A stretch of 64,000 bases of DNA from Sphingobium subterraneum (lineage in GTDB: Bacteria > Pseudomonadota > Alphaproteobacteria > Sphingomonadales > Sphingomonadaceae), in the NCBI RefSeq assembly GCF_014199435.1, contig NZ_JACIJP010000001.1, forward strand, positions 372,001 through 436,000. Reading direction: 5' to 3'. The position numbers were made by a program, and so were the translations under genes. Positions 45,907-54,878 of the stretch are shown one piece after another. Within the stretch, counting starts at the first letter, position 1, and every line of letters begins with the position of its first letter. Below the pieces are notes generated by a model that saw nothing but the letters and a program-made list of their open reading frames with translations, did not search any database and was not told the DNA's origin.

Positions 45907-46515
45907 ATGAACCGTCCGACCTTGTTGCACCGCTGGCTGCGTCCGTTTCTCCTTGCCCTTGCGACGCTTTCCCTTGCCAGTTGTGGTATCAACAGCGTGC
46001 CGACCGCGCAGGAGGAAGTGAAGGCGAAATGGGGTGACGTGCAGGCCAATTTTCAGCGGCGCGCCAATCTGGTCGACAACCTTGTCGCCACGGTAAAAGC
46101 CGCTGCGGCGCATGAAGAAAGCACGCTGCGCGGCGTGACCGAAGCCCGGGCGAAGGCAACCTCGGTTCAGGTAAACGCTGCGGATCTGGGCGATCCGGCC
46201 AAGATCGCGCAATTTGCCCAGGCTCAGGGCGCCTTATCACAGTCGCTTGGTCGCCTGCTCGCGACGGTTGAGGCTTATCCCAACCTCAAGGCGAACGAGA
46301 ATTTCCTCACCCTCCAGTCTCAGCTGGAAGGAACGGAAAACCGGATTGCGGTGTCGATCCGCGACTATAACGAGGCGGTTCGCGCCTATAACACGCAGGT
46401 CCGCACCTTCCCGACCATGATTGGCGCGAAAATCCGCGGCGCGGAAGTGATGGCCCCCTATCAGGCGGCGACGCCGGGCGCGGAAGTGGCACCGAAGGTC
46501 AATTTCGGTACGTGA
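45907..46515 (+). CDS. LemA family lipoprotein
   Basis: A 202-residue protein with an N-terminal signal and lipobox LASC (C26), then the LemA helical domain (AKWGDVQANFQRRANLVDNLVATVKAAAAHE, LTLQSQLEGTENRIAVSIRDYNEAVRAYNTQVRTFP). LemA proteins are membrane-tethered with an outside-facing domain; function poorly known, often linked to TPM-domain proteins as here. First gene of a four-gene plus-strand run. Confidence 0.9.
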   Translation: MNRPTLLHRWLRPFLLALATLSLASCGINSVPTAQEEVKAKWGDVQANFQRRANLVDNLVATVKAAAAHEESTLRGVTEARAKATSVQVNAADLGDPAKIAQFAQAQGALSQSLGRLLATVEAYPNLKANENFLTLQSQLEGTENRIAVSIRDYNEAVRAYNTQVRTFPTMIGAKIRGAEVMAPYQAATPGAEVAPKVNFGT

Positions 46516-46522
46516 TCCGCGC

Positions 46523-47320
46523 ATGAAGCGCCTCGGCCTCGTTCTGCTGTGTTGGCTCGCTTTCGTGCTGGCTGGGCCGCTGCACGCCCAGAGTTTCCCT
46601 AAGCTCACCGGTCGGGTAGTTGACGCTGCCAACCTGCTCGATCCTGCGCAGGAAGCGCAACTGACGACCCGGCTGGCGACGCTGGAGCAGCAGAGCGGGC
46701 GACAACTGGTCGTGGCGACGATCCCGGACCTCGGGGATCATGACATTTCGGACTATGGCTATCGCCTGGGGCGGGCGTGGGGCATTGGGTCGAAGGACAA
46801 GAACGACGGCGCGCTGCTGATTGTCGCGCCCAAGGAACGCGAGGTCCGGATCGAGGTGGGCTACGGTCTGGAAGGCATTCTGACGGATGCCCTGTCTTCC
46901 CGCATCATCCGCAACGATATCGTGCCGCATTTCAAGGCTAACGACTATCCCGGCGGCATTATCGCGGGAACCCAGTCAATCGCCACCCTGCTTGCCCTGC
47001 CGCCCGAAGAAGCGCGCAGGCAGGCTGCAGCAGCAGCAGCCGAACAGCAAAATGCCCAATCCGGCTCCGGCGGGGTGCCTTTCGTGTTCATCCTGTTCCT
47101 GCTGTTCTTCGTACTGCCCATGTTCTTCCGACGGGGGCGTGGACGCCGCCGCTATGGCGACAGCGCGCTGCCGGTCGTCCTGTGGGGATCCATGCTCGGC
47201 GGCGGCGATCGTTCGTCCGGCTGGGGCAGCGGCGGCGGGGGCTGGGGCGGAGGAGGAGGCGGCTTTGGTGGTGGTGGTGGTGGCAGCTTCGGCGGCGGCG
47301 GATCATCGGGGAGCTGGTAA
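46523..47320 (+). CDS. TPM-domain protein with glycine-rich tail
   Basis: A 265-residue protein: signal peptide, TPM (TLP18.3/Psb32/MOLO-1) domain at about 30-150 (RVVDAANLLDPAQEAQLTTRLATLE ... IEVGYGLEGILTDA), one membrane helix around 185-205, and a C-terminal tail of nearly pure Gly with Ser and Trp. Follows lemA by seven bases. Family proteins act in membrane or photosystem repair in other organisms; no defined role here. Confidence 0.88.
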   Translation: MKRLGLVLLCWLAFVLAGPLHAQSFPKLTGRVVDAANLLDPAQEAQLTTRLATLEQQSGRQLVVATIPDLGDHDISDYGYRLGRAWGIGSKDKNDGALLIVAPKEREVRIEVGYGLEGILTDALSSRIIRNDIVPHFKANDYPGGIIAGTQSIATLLALPPEEARRQAAAAAAEQQNAQSGSGGVPFVFILFLLFFVLPMFFRRGRGRRRYGDSALPVVLWGSMLGGGDRSSGWGSGGGGWGGGGGGFGGGGGGSFGGGGSSGSW

Positions 47321-47321
47321 G

Positions 47322-48011
47322 ATGGCGCAACGGCACACGCTTGACCTTTCACCCGATGATCACGCGCGTATCGCGGCGGCGGTGGGACTAGCCGAACGTC
47401 GCAGCGACGGCGAGATCGTCACCGTCATTGCCCCCCGGTCGGATGCCTATCACGACGTCGGGCTGCATTATGCGGTCGCGGCCATGGCCCTTTTCCTCGC
47501 GGCAGTCGCCGCGTGGCCGCTGGCATTTGCGGCTACCGCCGATTCCCTGCTCGGTGGGTGGGACCATCATCTTTCGTTGCGCGCGCATCTCACAGTTCTG
47601 CTAGGCGTTATCATCGCGCTTTTCCTGGTTGTGCGGTACGCTCTTGCGTGGATGCCGCTGCGTATGGCGCTCACACCCTCGGCCACGAAAGAGCGTCGGG
47701 TCCGGCGGCAGGCGATCGCCATTTTCCGCGCTGCTGCGCAGGGTCGCACACGGCGCCGCACGGGCATTCTGCTCTATCTCTCGCTGGCCGAACACCGCGC
47801 CGAAATCGTAGCGGATGAAGCGATCACCGCGCAGGTCGCGCCGGAACGCTGGGGCGATGCCATGGCGGCGTTGATCCGGCATTTGCGCGCAGGAGATCCT
47901 GCGACGGGGATCATTCAGGCCGTCGAAGCGATTGGCGCGATTCTCACCGAGCATCTGCCGCCGGGCACCGACAACCCCAATGAGTTGCCCGACGGCCTCA
48001 TCGAACTGTAA
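47322..48011 (+). CDS. Second TPM-domain membrane protein
   Basis: A 229-residue protein starting one base after the upstream stop. It has a divergent N-terminal half (SPDDHARIAAAVGLAERRSDGEIVTVI), two membrane helices around 50-70 and 90-108, and a C-terminal TPM-like segment (RTRRRTGILLYLSLAEHRAEIVADEAI). It pairs with the upstream TPM protein, a common arrangement. Confidence 0.85.
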   Translation: MAQRHTLDLSPDDHARIAAAVGLAERRSDGEIVTVIAPRSDAYHDVGLHYAVAAMALFLAAVAAWPLAFAATADSLLGGWDHHLSLRAHLTVLLGVIIALFLVVRYALAWMPLRMALTPSATKERRVRRQAIAIFRAAAQGRTRRRTGILLYLSLAEHRAEIVADEAITAQVAPERWGDAMAALIRHLRAGDPATGIIQAVEAIGAILTEHLPPGTDNPNELPDGLIEL

Positions 48012-48021
48012 CAGGACCTCC

Positions 48022-48564
48022 ATGACCGACAGCACCACTCCCACAGAGGAAATCATGTGGGCGGGAAAATATATCACCGCCAAGCGCAAGGGTCCTTGGG
48101 AATATGTCTCGCGCAGCCGGGGCATTCGCGCGGCCGTCATTCTGGCCATCGAGGACGCCGACGACGGCCGTCACATCATCTTAGTCGAACAATTCCGGGT
48201 GCCGCTGGACCGCATATGTCTGGAACTGCCGGCAGGCCTGGTCGGCGACGACAGCGCCGGAGAGGACGCCAGCACTGCCGCGCTGCGGGAGCTGGAGGAG
48301 GAAACCGGCTATCGCGCGGCCCGCATGACGGACCTTGGCGACTATCATAGCTCGCCGGGCATGGTCTCGGAAAGCTTCACCCTGTTCCGCGCCGAAGGCC
48401 TGGTCCGCGTGCATGACGGCGGTGGCATTGCCGGGGAAAACATCACGGTGCGCCGCGTTCCGCTCGCCACCCTCCCCGCTTTCGTGGCGGAACGCCGGGA
48501 GGAGGGACTGGCTATCGACGTCAAGCTGCTGGTCACTCTGGGATCCGGGATGGTCGCGGCCTGA
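48022..48564 (+). CDS. NUDIX hydrolase
   Basis: A 180-residue pyrophosphohydrolase with the NUDIX box GEDASTAALRELEEETGY (GX5EX7REUXEEXGU pattern) near residue 75, and RLVEQFRVPLDRICLELPAGL-type sequence (here ILVEQFRVPLDRICLELPAGL) characteristic of ADP-ribose/ADP-sugar pyrophosphatases. AGGACC precedes the ATG. Last gene of the lemA-TPM run. Confidence 0.88.
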   Translation: MTDSTTPTEEIMWAGKYITAKRKGPWEYVSRSRGIRAAVILAIEDADDGRHIILVEQFRVPLDRICLELPAGLVGDDSAGEDASTAALRELEEETGYRAARMTDLGDYHSSPGMVSESFTLFRAEGLVRVHDGGGIAGENITVRRVPLATLPAFVAERREEGLAIDVKLLVTLGSGMVAA

Positions 48565-48586
48565 ACGGCCGGGCTACGTGACGATC

Positions 48587-48865
48587 TTAGCGGAAATTGT
48601 CGGCATACGCCTGAATTTTCAGCGTTTTGGGCGCGGGCAGCGTTACATGATAGGCGATCCCTACCCGCTCCGCATAGGCCTTCGCAGCGTCGATCGACGG
48701 GAAAGTAAGCCGAAGCTGCTGCATCGTGTCGCCCGATCCAGCCCAGCCCATCAGCGGATCTGCGCGCTTCGCCTCGGTCGGCTCGAATTCCAGCACCCAT
48801 GTCTGCACCCGTGCCTTGCCGGACTGCATCGCGTTCTTGGGCATTTGATAGATATGGGCGCTCAT
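48587..48865 (-). CDS. ETC complex I subunit, NDUFS4 family
   Basis: A 92-residue homologue of the mitochondrial 18-kDa accessory subunit (NDUFS4). Family features: ARVQTWVLEFEP, the central WAGSGDTMQQLRLTFPSIDAAKAYAERVGIAY segment and a final KIQAYADNFR. Such alphaproteobacterial proteins join complex I; this gene stands 38 kb from the nuo operon, on its own, upstream of hrpB. Confidence 0.9.
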   Translation of the reverse strand: MSAHIYQMPKNAMQSGKARVQTWVLEFEPTEAKRADPLMGWAGSGDTMQQLRLTFPSIDAAKAYAERVGIAYHVTLPAPKTLKIQAYADNFR

Positions 48866-48947
48866 GACCGTTTCCTGCATGTCCGAACCCGGACGGAATG
48901 ACGGGGTCGGCATTGCGCCAAAAAGCGTTAAACTGTCAAGAACGCCG

Positions 48948-51392
48948 TCAGCCCGGGCGGCGTGCATCGGCGCGCTTTGTGCGGAGCGTCGCGCTGGCCG
49001 CCGCCGGATCGTCGGGCCACGGATGGCGGGGATAGCGCCCGCGCATTTCCTTGGCCACCTCGCCCCAGCTTCCGCGCCAGAAACCGGGCAGGTCGCTCGT
49101 CGTCTGGATCGGCCGTCCGGCTGGTGAAGTGAGGTTGAGTCGCAACGGTATCCGCCCTTGCCCGATGCACGGATGCTCCGCCAGACCGAACAGGGCCTGC
49201 ACCCGCACATCAACCTCCGGGCCACCCGGAGCGGCATAATCGATCGCGTGGTGGCTCCCTGCGGGTGAAGTGAAGCTTTCCGGCGCAAGCGCGTCGATCC
49301 GTTTGCGCTCGTCCCAACCCAGCCGCAGGTCGAGCAGGTTGGACAGCGCCGACGCGTCGATGTCAGACAGCCGCCGCTTCCCCGCCAGCAACGGCGGCAG
49401 CCATTCGTCAAGATCGGCAAGCAGGGCTGTGTCACCGAGCGCATCCAGCCCCGCAAAGGCCGCCCGCTGCCGCAACGCAGATGCGCGCGCAGACCACGGG
49501 AGGAGATTCAGTCCACTCTCCTGCACCCCCTGCACCAACGCCGCGACGATCATCGCCGGATCGGGGGCATCGTCTCCGCCCGAACTCAGCGCTACCGCGC
49601 CCAGCCGCGTCTGGCGCAGCGCCTCAACCCCTCCGGTGTCGCCGCGATAGCGCACCGTCCGCTCCACCTTAATGCGGTCCGCGAACAGCGCCACCACGTC
49701 CGCTTCGGTCAGTGGCGCGGCGGACAGGATGCGCGCGCCGGCGGCGCGACCCTGCACCTCACCTACAGCCAGCCAGTCCTCTCGCGCCAGTGCGCCTGCC
49801 GCATCGAGCCGGAAGCCACGTCCGCCAACGCTGGTCCAGTCCGCGCCGTCCGTCGAGCGGCGCTTCGCCACGCGGTCCGGAAAGGCCAGCGCAAGGCACC
49901 GCCCGACATCTACATCGTCATACGAGCCTGTGGGCTTCGCCTCCACCAGTCCGGCCCAGCGCCGCGCCAGTTGCCGTGCACCTTCCGCCCTCGCGCCGCG
50001 CTCCGTCCGCCAGCGCCGCAAACGCGTGGTCAGGTCGACGTCCGGTCCGCCCAGCCCCCGCTCGCCATGCAGGACAGCGATTTCTGCCGCCAGCCCCCCA
50101 AGTTCCCATTCGTGCGCGCGCACCAGCATATGCGCGATCCGGGGTTCCAGCGGCAGGCGGGCAATTGCGCGTCCATGGGCAGTAATGCGTCCCTCACCGT
50201 CCAGCGCACCCAGACCACCCAAGCGCCCGCGCGCTTCCTCCAGCGCCGCAGAGGGCGGAGGATCGATCCAGCGCAGGGTGGCCGGGTCGTTCACACCCCA
50301 TTCCCCGCACTCGAGCAGCAGCGACGAGAGGTCGCTTTCTACGATCTCCGGCGGATCGAACGGGGGCATGCCGCTCGTTGCGGCCGCCTCCCACAGCCGA
50401 TAGGCGATGCCCGGCCCCTGCCGCGCAGCACGTCCCGCCCGCTGCGTCGCAGCCGCCTGGCTCGCTTTCTCGGTCACCAGCCGCGTCAGCCCGGCCGACC
50501 GGTCATAACGCGGCCGCCGCGCGAGCCCGCTATCGATCACGATGCGAACGCCGTCGATCGTCAGGCTCGTTTCCGCAATACTTGTGGCGAGGATGACCTT
50601 GCGTTTTCCGCCTGTGTCCGCACGGATCGCGGCCCGCTGCGCTGCCGGCTCGAGCGACCCGTGCAGCCGGTGCACCAACGCGCCGGGCAGGCCCTCGATC
50701 CGTTCGGCGGTCCGTTCGATCTCCGCCACTCCCGGCAGGAAGGCGAGGATGTCGCCTTCCTCCTCGTCGGTCATTGCCCGGCGGATCGCGGCCGCCATCT
50801 CGTCTTCAATCCGCGATTCGGCCCGCCGTCCGATGTGGCGCAGGTCGAGCGGATAGGAGCGCCCCTCACTTTCCACCACCGGCGCATCATGCATCAGGGC
50901 CGAAAAGCGCCCGCCGTCGAGCGTCGCCGACATTGCCACCAGACGCAGATCGGGTCGCAATGCCGCCTGCGCGTCCAGAGCGAGCGCCAACCCGAAGTCG
51001 CTGTCGAGGCTGCGCTCATGCACCTCGTCGAACAGGACAGCTGAAATCCCCGACAATTCCGGGTCGTCCTGGATCCGGTTGCGGAAAATGCCTTCCGTAA
51101 TGACAAGAATGCGTGTGTGCGCCGACCGTCGGCTATCCATCCGCGTGGCATAGCCGATCGTGCCCCCCACCGCCTCGCCGGCCAGTTCCGCCATGCGCTC
51201 CGCCGCGGCGCGCGCCGCCAACCTGCGGGGAGAGAGCAGCAGGATCTGCCCATCGCACCACGGCTCGCTGAGCAGAGCAGGCGCGACCGCCGTAGTTTTG
51301 CCCGCACCCGGTGGCGCGACCAGCACGGCGTTACTCCCCACGCGCAAAACGGCGAGCAAATCGGGTAGGACAGCATGGATGGGCAGCGACAT
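48948..51392 (-). CDS. hrpB: ATP-dependent helicase HrpB
   Basis: DEAH/DEAH-like RNA helicase of 814 residues. Walker A APPGAGKTT at residues 26-34, DEVH at 122-125, SAT motif (AMSATLD), ATSIAETSLTIDGV and QRAGRAARQGPG (motif VI), followed by the HrpB-specific C-terminal domain. Substrates unknown; in other proteobacteria it is largely dispensable. Ends 80 bases from the NDUFS4 gene. Confidence 0.95.
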   Translation of the reverse strand: MSLPIHAVLPDLLAVLRVGSNAVLVAPPGAGKTTAVAPALLSEPWCDGQILLLSPRRLAARAAAERMAELAGEAVGGTIGYATRMDSRRSAHTRILVITEGIFRNRIQDDPELSGISAVLFDEVHERSLDSDFGLALALDAQAALRPDLRLVAMSATLDGGRFSALMHDAPVVESEGRSYPLDLRHIGRRAESRIEDEMAAAIRRAMTDEEEGDILAFLPGVAEIERTAERIEGLPGALVHRLHGSLEPAAQRAAIRADTGGKRKVILATSIAETSLTIDGVRIVIDSGLARRPRYDRSAGLTRLVTEKASQAAATQRAGRAARQGPGIAYRLWEAAATSGMPPFDPPEIVESDLSSLLLECGEWGVNDPATLRWIDPPPSAALEEARGRLGGLGALDGEGRITAHGRAIARLPLEPRIAHMLVRAHEWELGGLAAEIAVLHGERGLGGPDVDLTTRLRRWRTERGARAEGARQLARRWAGLVEAKPTGSYDDVDVGRCLALAFPDRVAKRRSTDGADWTSVGGRGFRLDAAGALAREDWLAVGEVQGRAAGARILSAAPLTEADVVALFADRIKVERTVRYRGDTGGVEALRQTRLGAVALSSGGDDAPDPAMIVAALVQGVQESGLNLLPWSARASALRQRAAFAGLDALGDTALLADLDEWLPPLLAGKRRLSDIDASALSNLLDLRLGWDERKRIDALAPESFTSPAGSHHAIDYAAPGGPEVDVRVQALFGLAEHPCIGQGRIPLRLNLTSPAGRPIQTTSDLPGFWRGSWGEVAKEMRGRYPRHPWPDDPAAASATLRTKRADARRPG

Positions 51393-51422
51393 CAGGCCGC
51401 CTGCCCGTTCACAGAACCGGGA

Positions 51423-52436
51423 TCAATAAGCCCGCGCAATGGCGAACTCGACCGCCTCGACCAGCGCGTCCTTGGCGGCACCGTTGGCGAACGGGCCAAG
51501 AGCATCGATCGCCCGCTGGCCATAATGGCGGGCGCGGTCGAGCGTATCGGCAATCGCGCCGCGCTGCGCGATCAGCGTGTTGGCGTGAGCAAGGTCTTCG
51601 TCGGATGTGCGGTGCCCGGCGATCGCGTCTTTCCAGAACCTGCGTTCCTCATCATTGCCGCGCGCATAGGCGAGGATGACGGGCAGCGTAACCTTGCCGT
51701 CGCGGAAATCGTCGCCGACGTCCTTGCCCATCGTCGCGCCGTCCGAAGCATAATCGATGGCGTCATCGACAAGCTGGAACGCGATACCGAGGTTCCGTCC
51801 ATAAGCGTCCAGCGCCAGTTCCTGCGCCTCGCTCCGTTCCGCGACAACCGCCGCGATCCGGCACGCGGCGGCGAACAGGGCTGCCGTTTTTGCGCCGATG
51901 ATGTCGAGATACTGTTCTTCGTCCGTGTCGATGCGGCGCTGCGCGGTCAGCTGGTTAACCTCGCCTTCCGCGATTACCGCCGACGCGTGCGACAGGATCT
52001 TGAGTACCTTGAGCGATCCATCCTCGACCATCAGTTCGAAACTGCGGCTGAACAGGAAATCGCCGACGAGCACGCTCGCGCTGTTACCCCAGATGATGTT
52101 CGCCGTCTTGCGTCCGCGCCGCATCCCCGACCCATCGACGACATCGTCGTGCAGCAACGTCGCGGTGTGAATAAACTCGACCGCCGCCGCCAGCTTATGG
52201 TGCCGCACGCCCGAATATTCCAGCAAGCGCCCACACGCCAGCGTCAGCATCGGCCGCATCCGTTTGCCACCGCCAGCGATCAGATGTCCCGCCAGTTCCG
52301 GGATCAGCGGAATGCGCGATTGCATCCTGTCGAGGATGACGGCGTTCACACTGTTCATGTCCTGCGCGACGAGGGTCATCAGCGGGTCGAGGGAGGGCGG
52401 CGTATCGCGCCCGATGCGGTGGATGGTGGCGGTCAT
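51423..52436 (-). CDS. Polyprenyl diphosphate synthase (all-trans, long chain)
   Basis: Makes the isoprenoid side chain of ubiquinone. The 337-residue protein has the first Asp-rich motif LLHDDVVDGSGMRRG, the GGGKRMRP substrate motif, the second Asp-rich motif FQLVDDAIDYASD and the C-terminal RARHYGQRAIDALGPF. The frame extends 22 codons upstream; the ATG at 52436 fits the family. Chain length (octa- or decaprenyl) cannot be told by eye. Divergent from the chorismate mutase gene. Confidence 0.92.
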   Translation of the reverse strand: MTATIHRIGRDTPPSLDPLMTLVAQDMNSVNAVILDRMQSRIPLIPELAGHLIAGGGKRMRPMLTLACGRLLEYSGVRHHKLAAAVEFIHTATLLHDDVVDGSGMRRGRKTANIIWGNSASVLVGDFLFSRSFELMVEDGSLKVLKILSHASAVIAEGEVNQLTAQRRIDTDEEQYLDIIGAKTAALFAAACRIAAVVAERSEAQELALDAYGRNLGIAFQLVDDAIDYASDGATMGKDVGDDFRDGKVTLPVILAYARGNDEERRFWKDAIAGHRTSDEDLAHANTLIAQRGAIADTLDRARHYGQRAIDALGPFANGAAKDALVEAVEFAIARAY

Positions 52437-52540
52437 GACGGGGCCGATTTGGCGATGCCGCGCGACAAACGCAAGCGGAATAGCTTGCCTTGCCCTCCAC
52501 ATCCGGCAAAAAGCGCTGCACGGAACGGGTGGAGGATCAG

Positions 52541-52819
52541 GTGGACGAATCGCTGGAACGCTATCGGCAAAGCATCGACAATATCGACGCGGCGCTGGTC
52601 TTCATGCTGGCCGAGCGATTCAAGGTCACCCAAGCGGTCGGCGCGTACAAGGCCAAGAACGCCCTCCCCCCCGCCGACCCCGGCCGCGAGGAACGCCAGA
52701 TCGCCCGCCTGCGCCAGCTTGCGGTGGACGCAAAACTGGACCCGGATTTCACCGAGAAGTTCCTGCGCTTCATCATCGATGAGGTGATCCGGCATCATGA
52801 GAGCATGCGGGGGGCGTGA
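52541..52819 (+). CDS. Chorismate mutase (AroQ class)
   Basis: Converts chorismate to prephenate. With a GTG start at 52541 (GGAGG six bases upstream) it is 92 residues, the size of a stand-alone AroQ domain: ERYRQSIDNIDAALVFMLAERFKVTQAVGAYKAKNALPPADPGREERQIARLRQLA, with the Arg, Lys and Glu active-site pattern on three helices. A longer upstream TTG start is possible. The RES-domain gene follows immediately. Confidence 0.9.
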   Translation: MDESLERYRQSIDNIDAALVFMLAERFKVTQAVGAYKAKNALPPADPGREERQIARLRQLAVDAKLDPDFTEKFLRFIIDEVIRHHESMRGA

Positions 52820-52857
52820 ATCTTAATCGACTGCCGCCCGGTAAGGGTAACAACGCT

Positions 52858-53406
52858 ATGGATTATACCAACCCTCCCCGACCCCAGTTGAGAACAGTGA
52901 GCGGAACATTTTTTCGGTCGGTCACGACTGATCGAGTGTCAGATGTGTTGGCCTTGCCAACGCCAACAAGCGCAGGCCGTTACCACCGCCCGGGGCAGCC
53001 GATCCTGTATATGAGTCCGGAGCTTGAATGGGCAATTATCGCGGTGTCTGGATATATTCGTGAAGATGGTCGACCCCGCGTAGTGATCCCTCTTAGGGTG
53101 AGCGAGGCCCATGTGTTTGACCAGCATGATGAAGAAGCCTGCCGGAGCCTTGGGATAGATCGAGAATTGTCAAACCGTCCATGGCGACAATCTTTGGCGG
53201 CCGGAGAGCAGCCGCCCTCTTGGCTGAACGCGGATGCAGCGCGGGCCATTGACGCAGACGGCATCATTGATCGTTCGCGAATGATCCCGGATGGTTGGCA
53301 CCTAAATTTGTTCCGTTGGAACGAGCTTGGAGGACCGTCTGTGACGGTATGCGGTGATCCTATTCCCATTCAACTGACGGCTGGCGGTCCAAAGTGGGGA
53401 TTATAG
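52858..53406 (+). CDS. RES-domain protein (predicted NAD-degrading toxin-like), no adjacent antitoxin
   Basis: A 182-residue RES-fold protein: the family core appears in TFFRSVTTDR, SAGRYHRPGQPILYMSPELEWAIIA (Arg, Tyr and Glu of the active site) and a C-terminal WNELGGPSVTVCG. RES toxins such as those paired with Xre/DUF2384 antitoxins degrade NAD+. Here no antitoxin gene is next to it. The DNA is clearly lower in G+C than the flanks, suggesting acquisition. ATG 52858 (GGTAAGG upstream) is chosen; a GTG at 52816 overlapping the chorismate mutase stop would add 14 residues. Confidence 0.78.
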   Translation: MDYTNPPRPQLRTVSGTFFRSVTTDRVSDVLALPTPTSAGRYHRPGQPILYMSPELEWAIIAVSGYIREDGRPRVVIPLRVSEAHVFDQHDEEACRSLGIDRELSNRPWRQSLAAGEQPPSWLNADAARAIDADGIIDRSRMIPDGWHLNLFRWNELGGPSVTVCGDPIPIQLTAGGPKWGL

Positions 53407-53484
53407 CGGCATTTTACCGCAGAAATAGGGTTGTGATCCGGCGATATACCAATCGCGTCTTAATGGTACTGAATGTTGAAACGC

Positions 53485-54861
53485 CTACCCCGCTGGCGGT
53501 AGCCTGAGACGCACCAGCAGCCCGCCTAGGTCCTCGCTCTCGTCGAGTTCCACTGTCCCGCCGTAAATTTCCGCCACGTCGCGCACGATGGCGAGGCCAA
53601 GCCCCGTGCCTGGCTTACTCGTATCGAGCCGCACGCCCCGGTCGAAGATCCGCTCCCGGTCCGCGACAGGAATGCCCGGACCGTCGTCCTCCACGTCGAT
53701 TTCCACCCATTCGCCCGTCCGCCGTACGGTGGCGAACACGCTGCCGCCGCCATATTTCGCGGCGTTCTCAATCAGGTTGCCGAGCAGTTCGTCGAGGTCC
53801 TGCCGTTCGATGCGCACGACGGCGCTCTGGTCGCCGTCCATGTCGATCCGCGCGTCCGGGAAGAGGCGGGCAATGGCGCGCTCGACGGCAGTCAGACTTG
53901 GCCACACATCCGCGCGCGCCTGCGCCGTGCCGCGCCGACCCACCGCTCGGGCGCGGGCAAGATGATGGTCGACCTGTCGCCGCATCGTCATCGCCTCACG
54001 CATCACCGTCTCATCGAGATCCGGTGCGTGTGCGCTGGCTGCGTTCATGATGACAGTGAGCGGCGTCTTGAGCGCGTGGGCAAGGTTGCCCGCATGCGCG
54101 CGCGCCTCTTCCGCCTGGCTCTCATTATGGGCGAGCAGGGCGTTCAGTTCCTCAACCATCGGCAAAACTTCGGACGGCATCGGTTCGGTCACGCGGGTCT
54201 TGGCACCGGTGCGCATCCGCACGATTTCCCGCCGGACTGCGCGCAAGGGCCGCAGACCGTAGAATGTCTGCAGCGTGGCCAGGATGAACAACCCCAGGCC
54301 CAGCAACGCAAAACTCTCGACCAGCGTGGAACGCAATGTACGGATCTGCCCGTCCAGGCTCGCCCGCGCCTGAGCAACAGCGAAGGTCCAGCGGACCTTC
54401 GACCCCGGCAGCATGATCGTCCGTTCCATGACGCGCAGGCTCTCGTCCGGGAACTGGCTGCTGTCATAGACCCGCAAGTCTTTCGCCGGGTGCACGGTGT
54501 CCAGTTTCAACGCCCGGTCCCACAGCGAGCGGGACCGCCAGTCCTCATGCCCCGGCGCGCTGATCTGGTAATAGAGGCCGCTATTGGGTTCGAGGAACCG
54601 CTGGTCGGCGAGCGCCCGGTTGAAAAACACCTCGCCTTCCGGCCCAATCTCCGCCGACGCGATCATGGCGGTCAGGACGTAGGACATGCCGTCGTCGAAA
54701 TTGCGTGTCACTGCATCACGCAGCACCCGGTCGAGCGCCACGCCGCCCCCCAGCAGCAGCACCGCGATCCACAGCGCCGCGATGCCGATCATCCGGCGGC
54801 TCAGCGAGCCGGTTGAGCGCACCCGCGCCGGAGACGTACCACTATCCATCGTGCGCGACAT
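53485..54861 (-). CDS. Sensor histidine kinase
   Basis: A 458-residue membrane kinase: TM1 at about 24-44, periplasmic sensor of some 135 residues, TM2 at about 180-200, HAMP, then the H-box HALKTPLTV with H262, N-box NLIENAAKYGG, and the ATP lids DDGPGIP and GTGLGLAIV. H-box with ALKTPL is the PhoQ-type. It follows the response regulator gene by 17 bases. Confidence 0.93.
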   Translation of the reverse strand: MSRTMDSGTSPARVRSTGSLSRRMIGIAALWIAVLLLGGGVALDRVLRDAVTRNFDDGMSYVLTAMIASAEIGPEGEVFFNRALADQRFLEPNSGLYYQISAPGHEDWRSRSLWDRALKLDTVHPAKDLRVYDSSQFPDESLRVMERTIMLPGSKVRWTFAVAQARASLDGQIRTLRSTLVESFALLGLGLFILATLQTFYGLRPLRAVRREIVRMRTGAKTRVTEPMPSEVLPMVEELNALLAHNESQAEEARAHAGNLAHALKTPLTVIMNAASAHAPDLDETVMREAMTMRRQVDHHLARARAVGRRGTAQARADVWPSLTAVERAIARLFPDARIDMDGDQSAVVRIERQDLDELLGNLIENAAKYGGGSVFATVRRTGEWVEIDVEDDGPGIPVADRERIFDRGVRLDTSKPGTGLGLAIVRDVAEIYGGTVELDESEDLGGLLVRLRLPPAG

Positions 54862-54878
54862 TAGCGCGCGTAGTCCGC

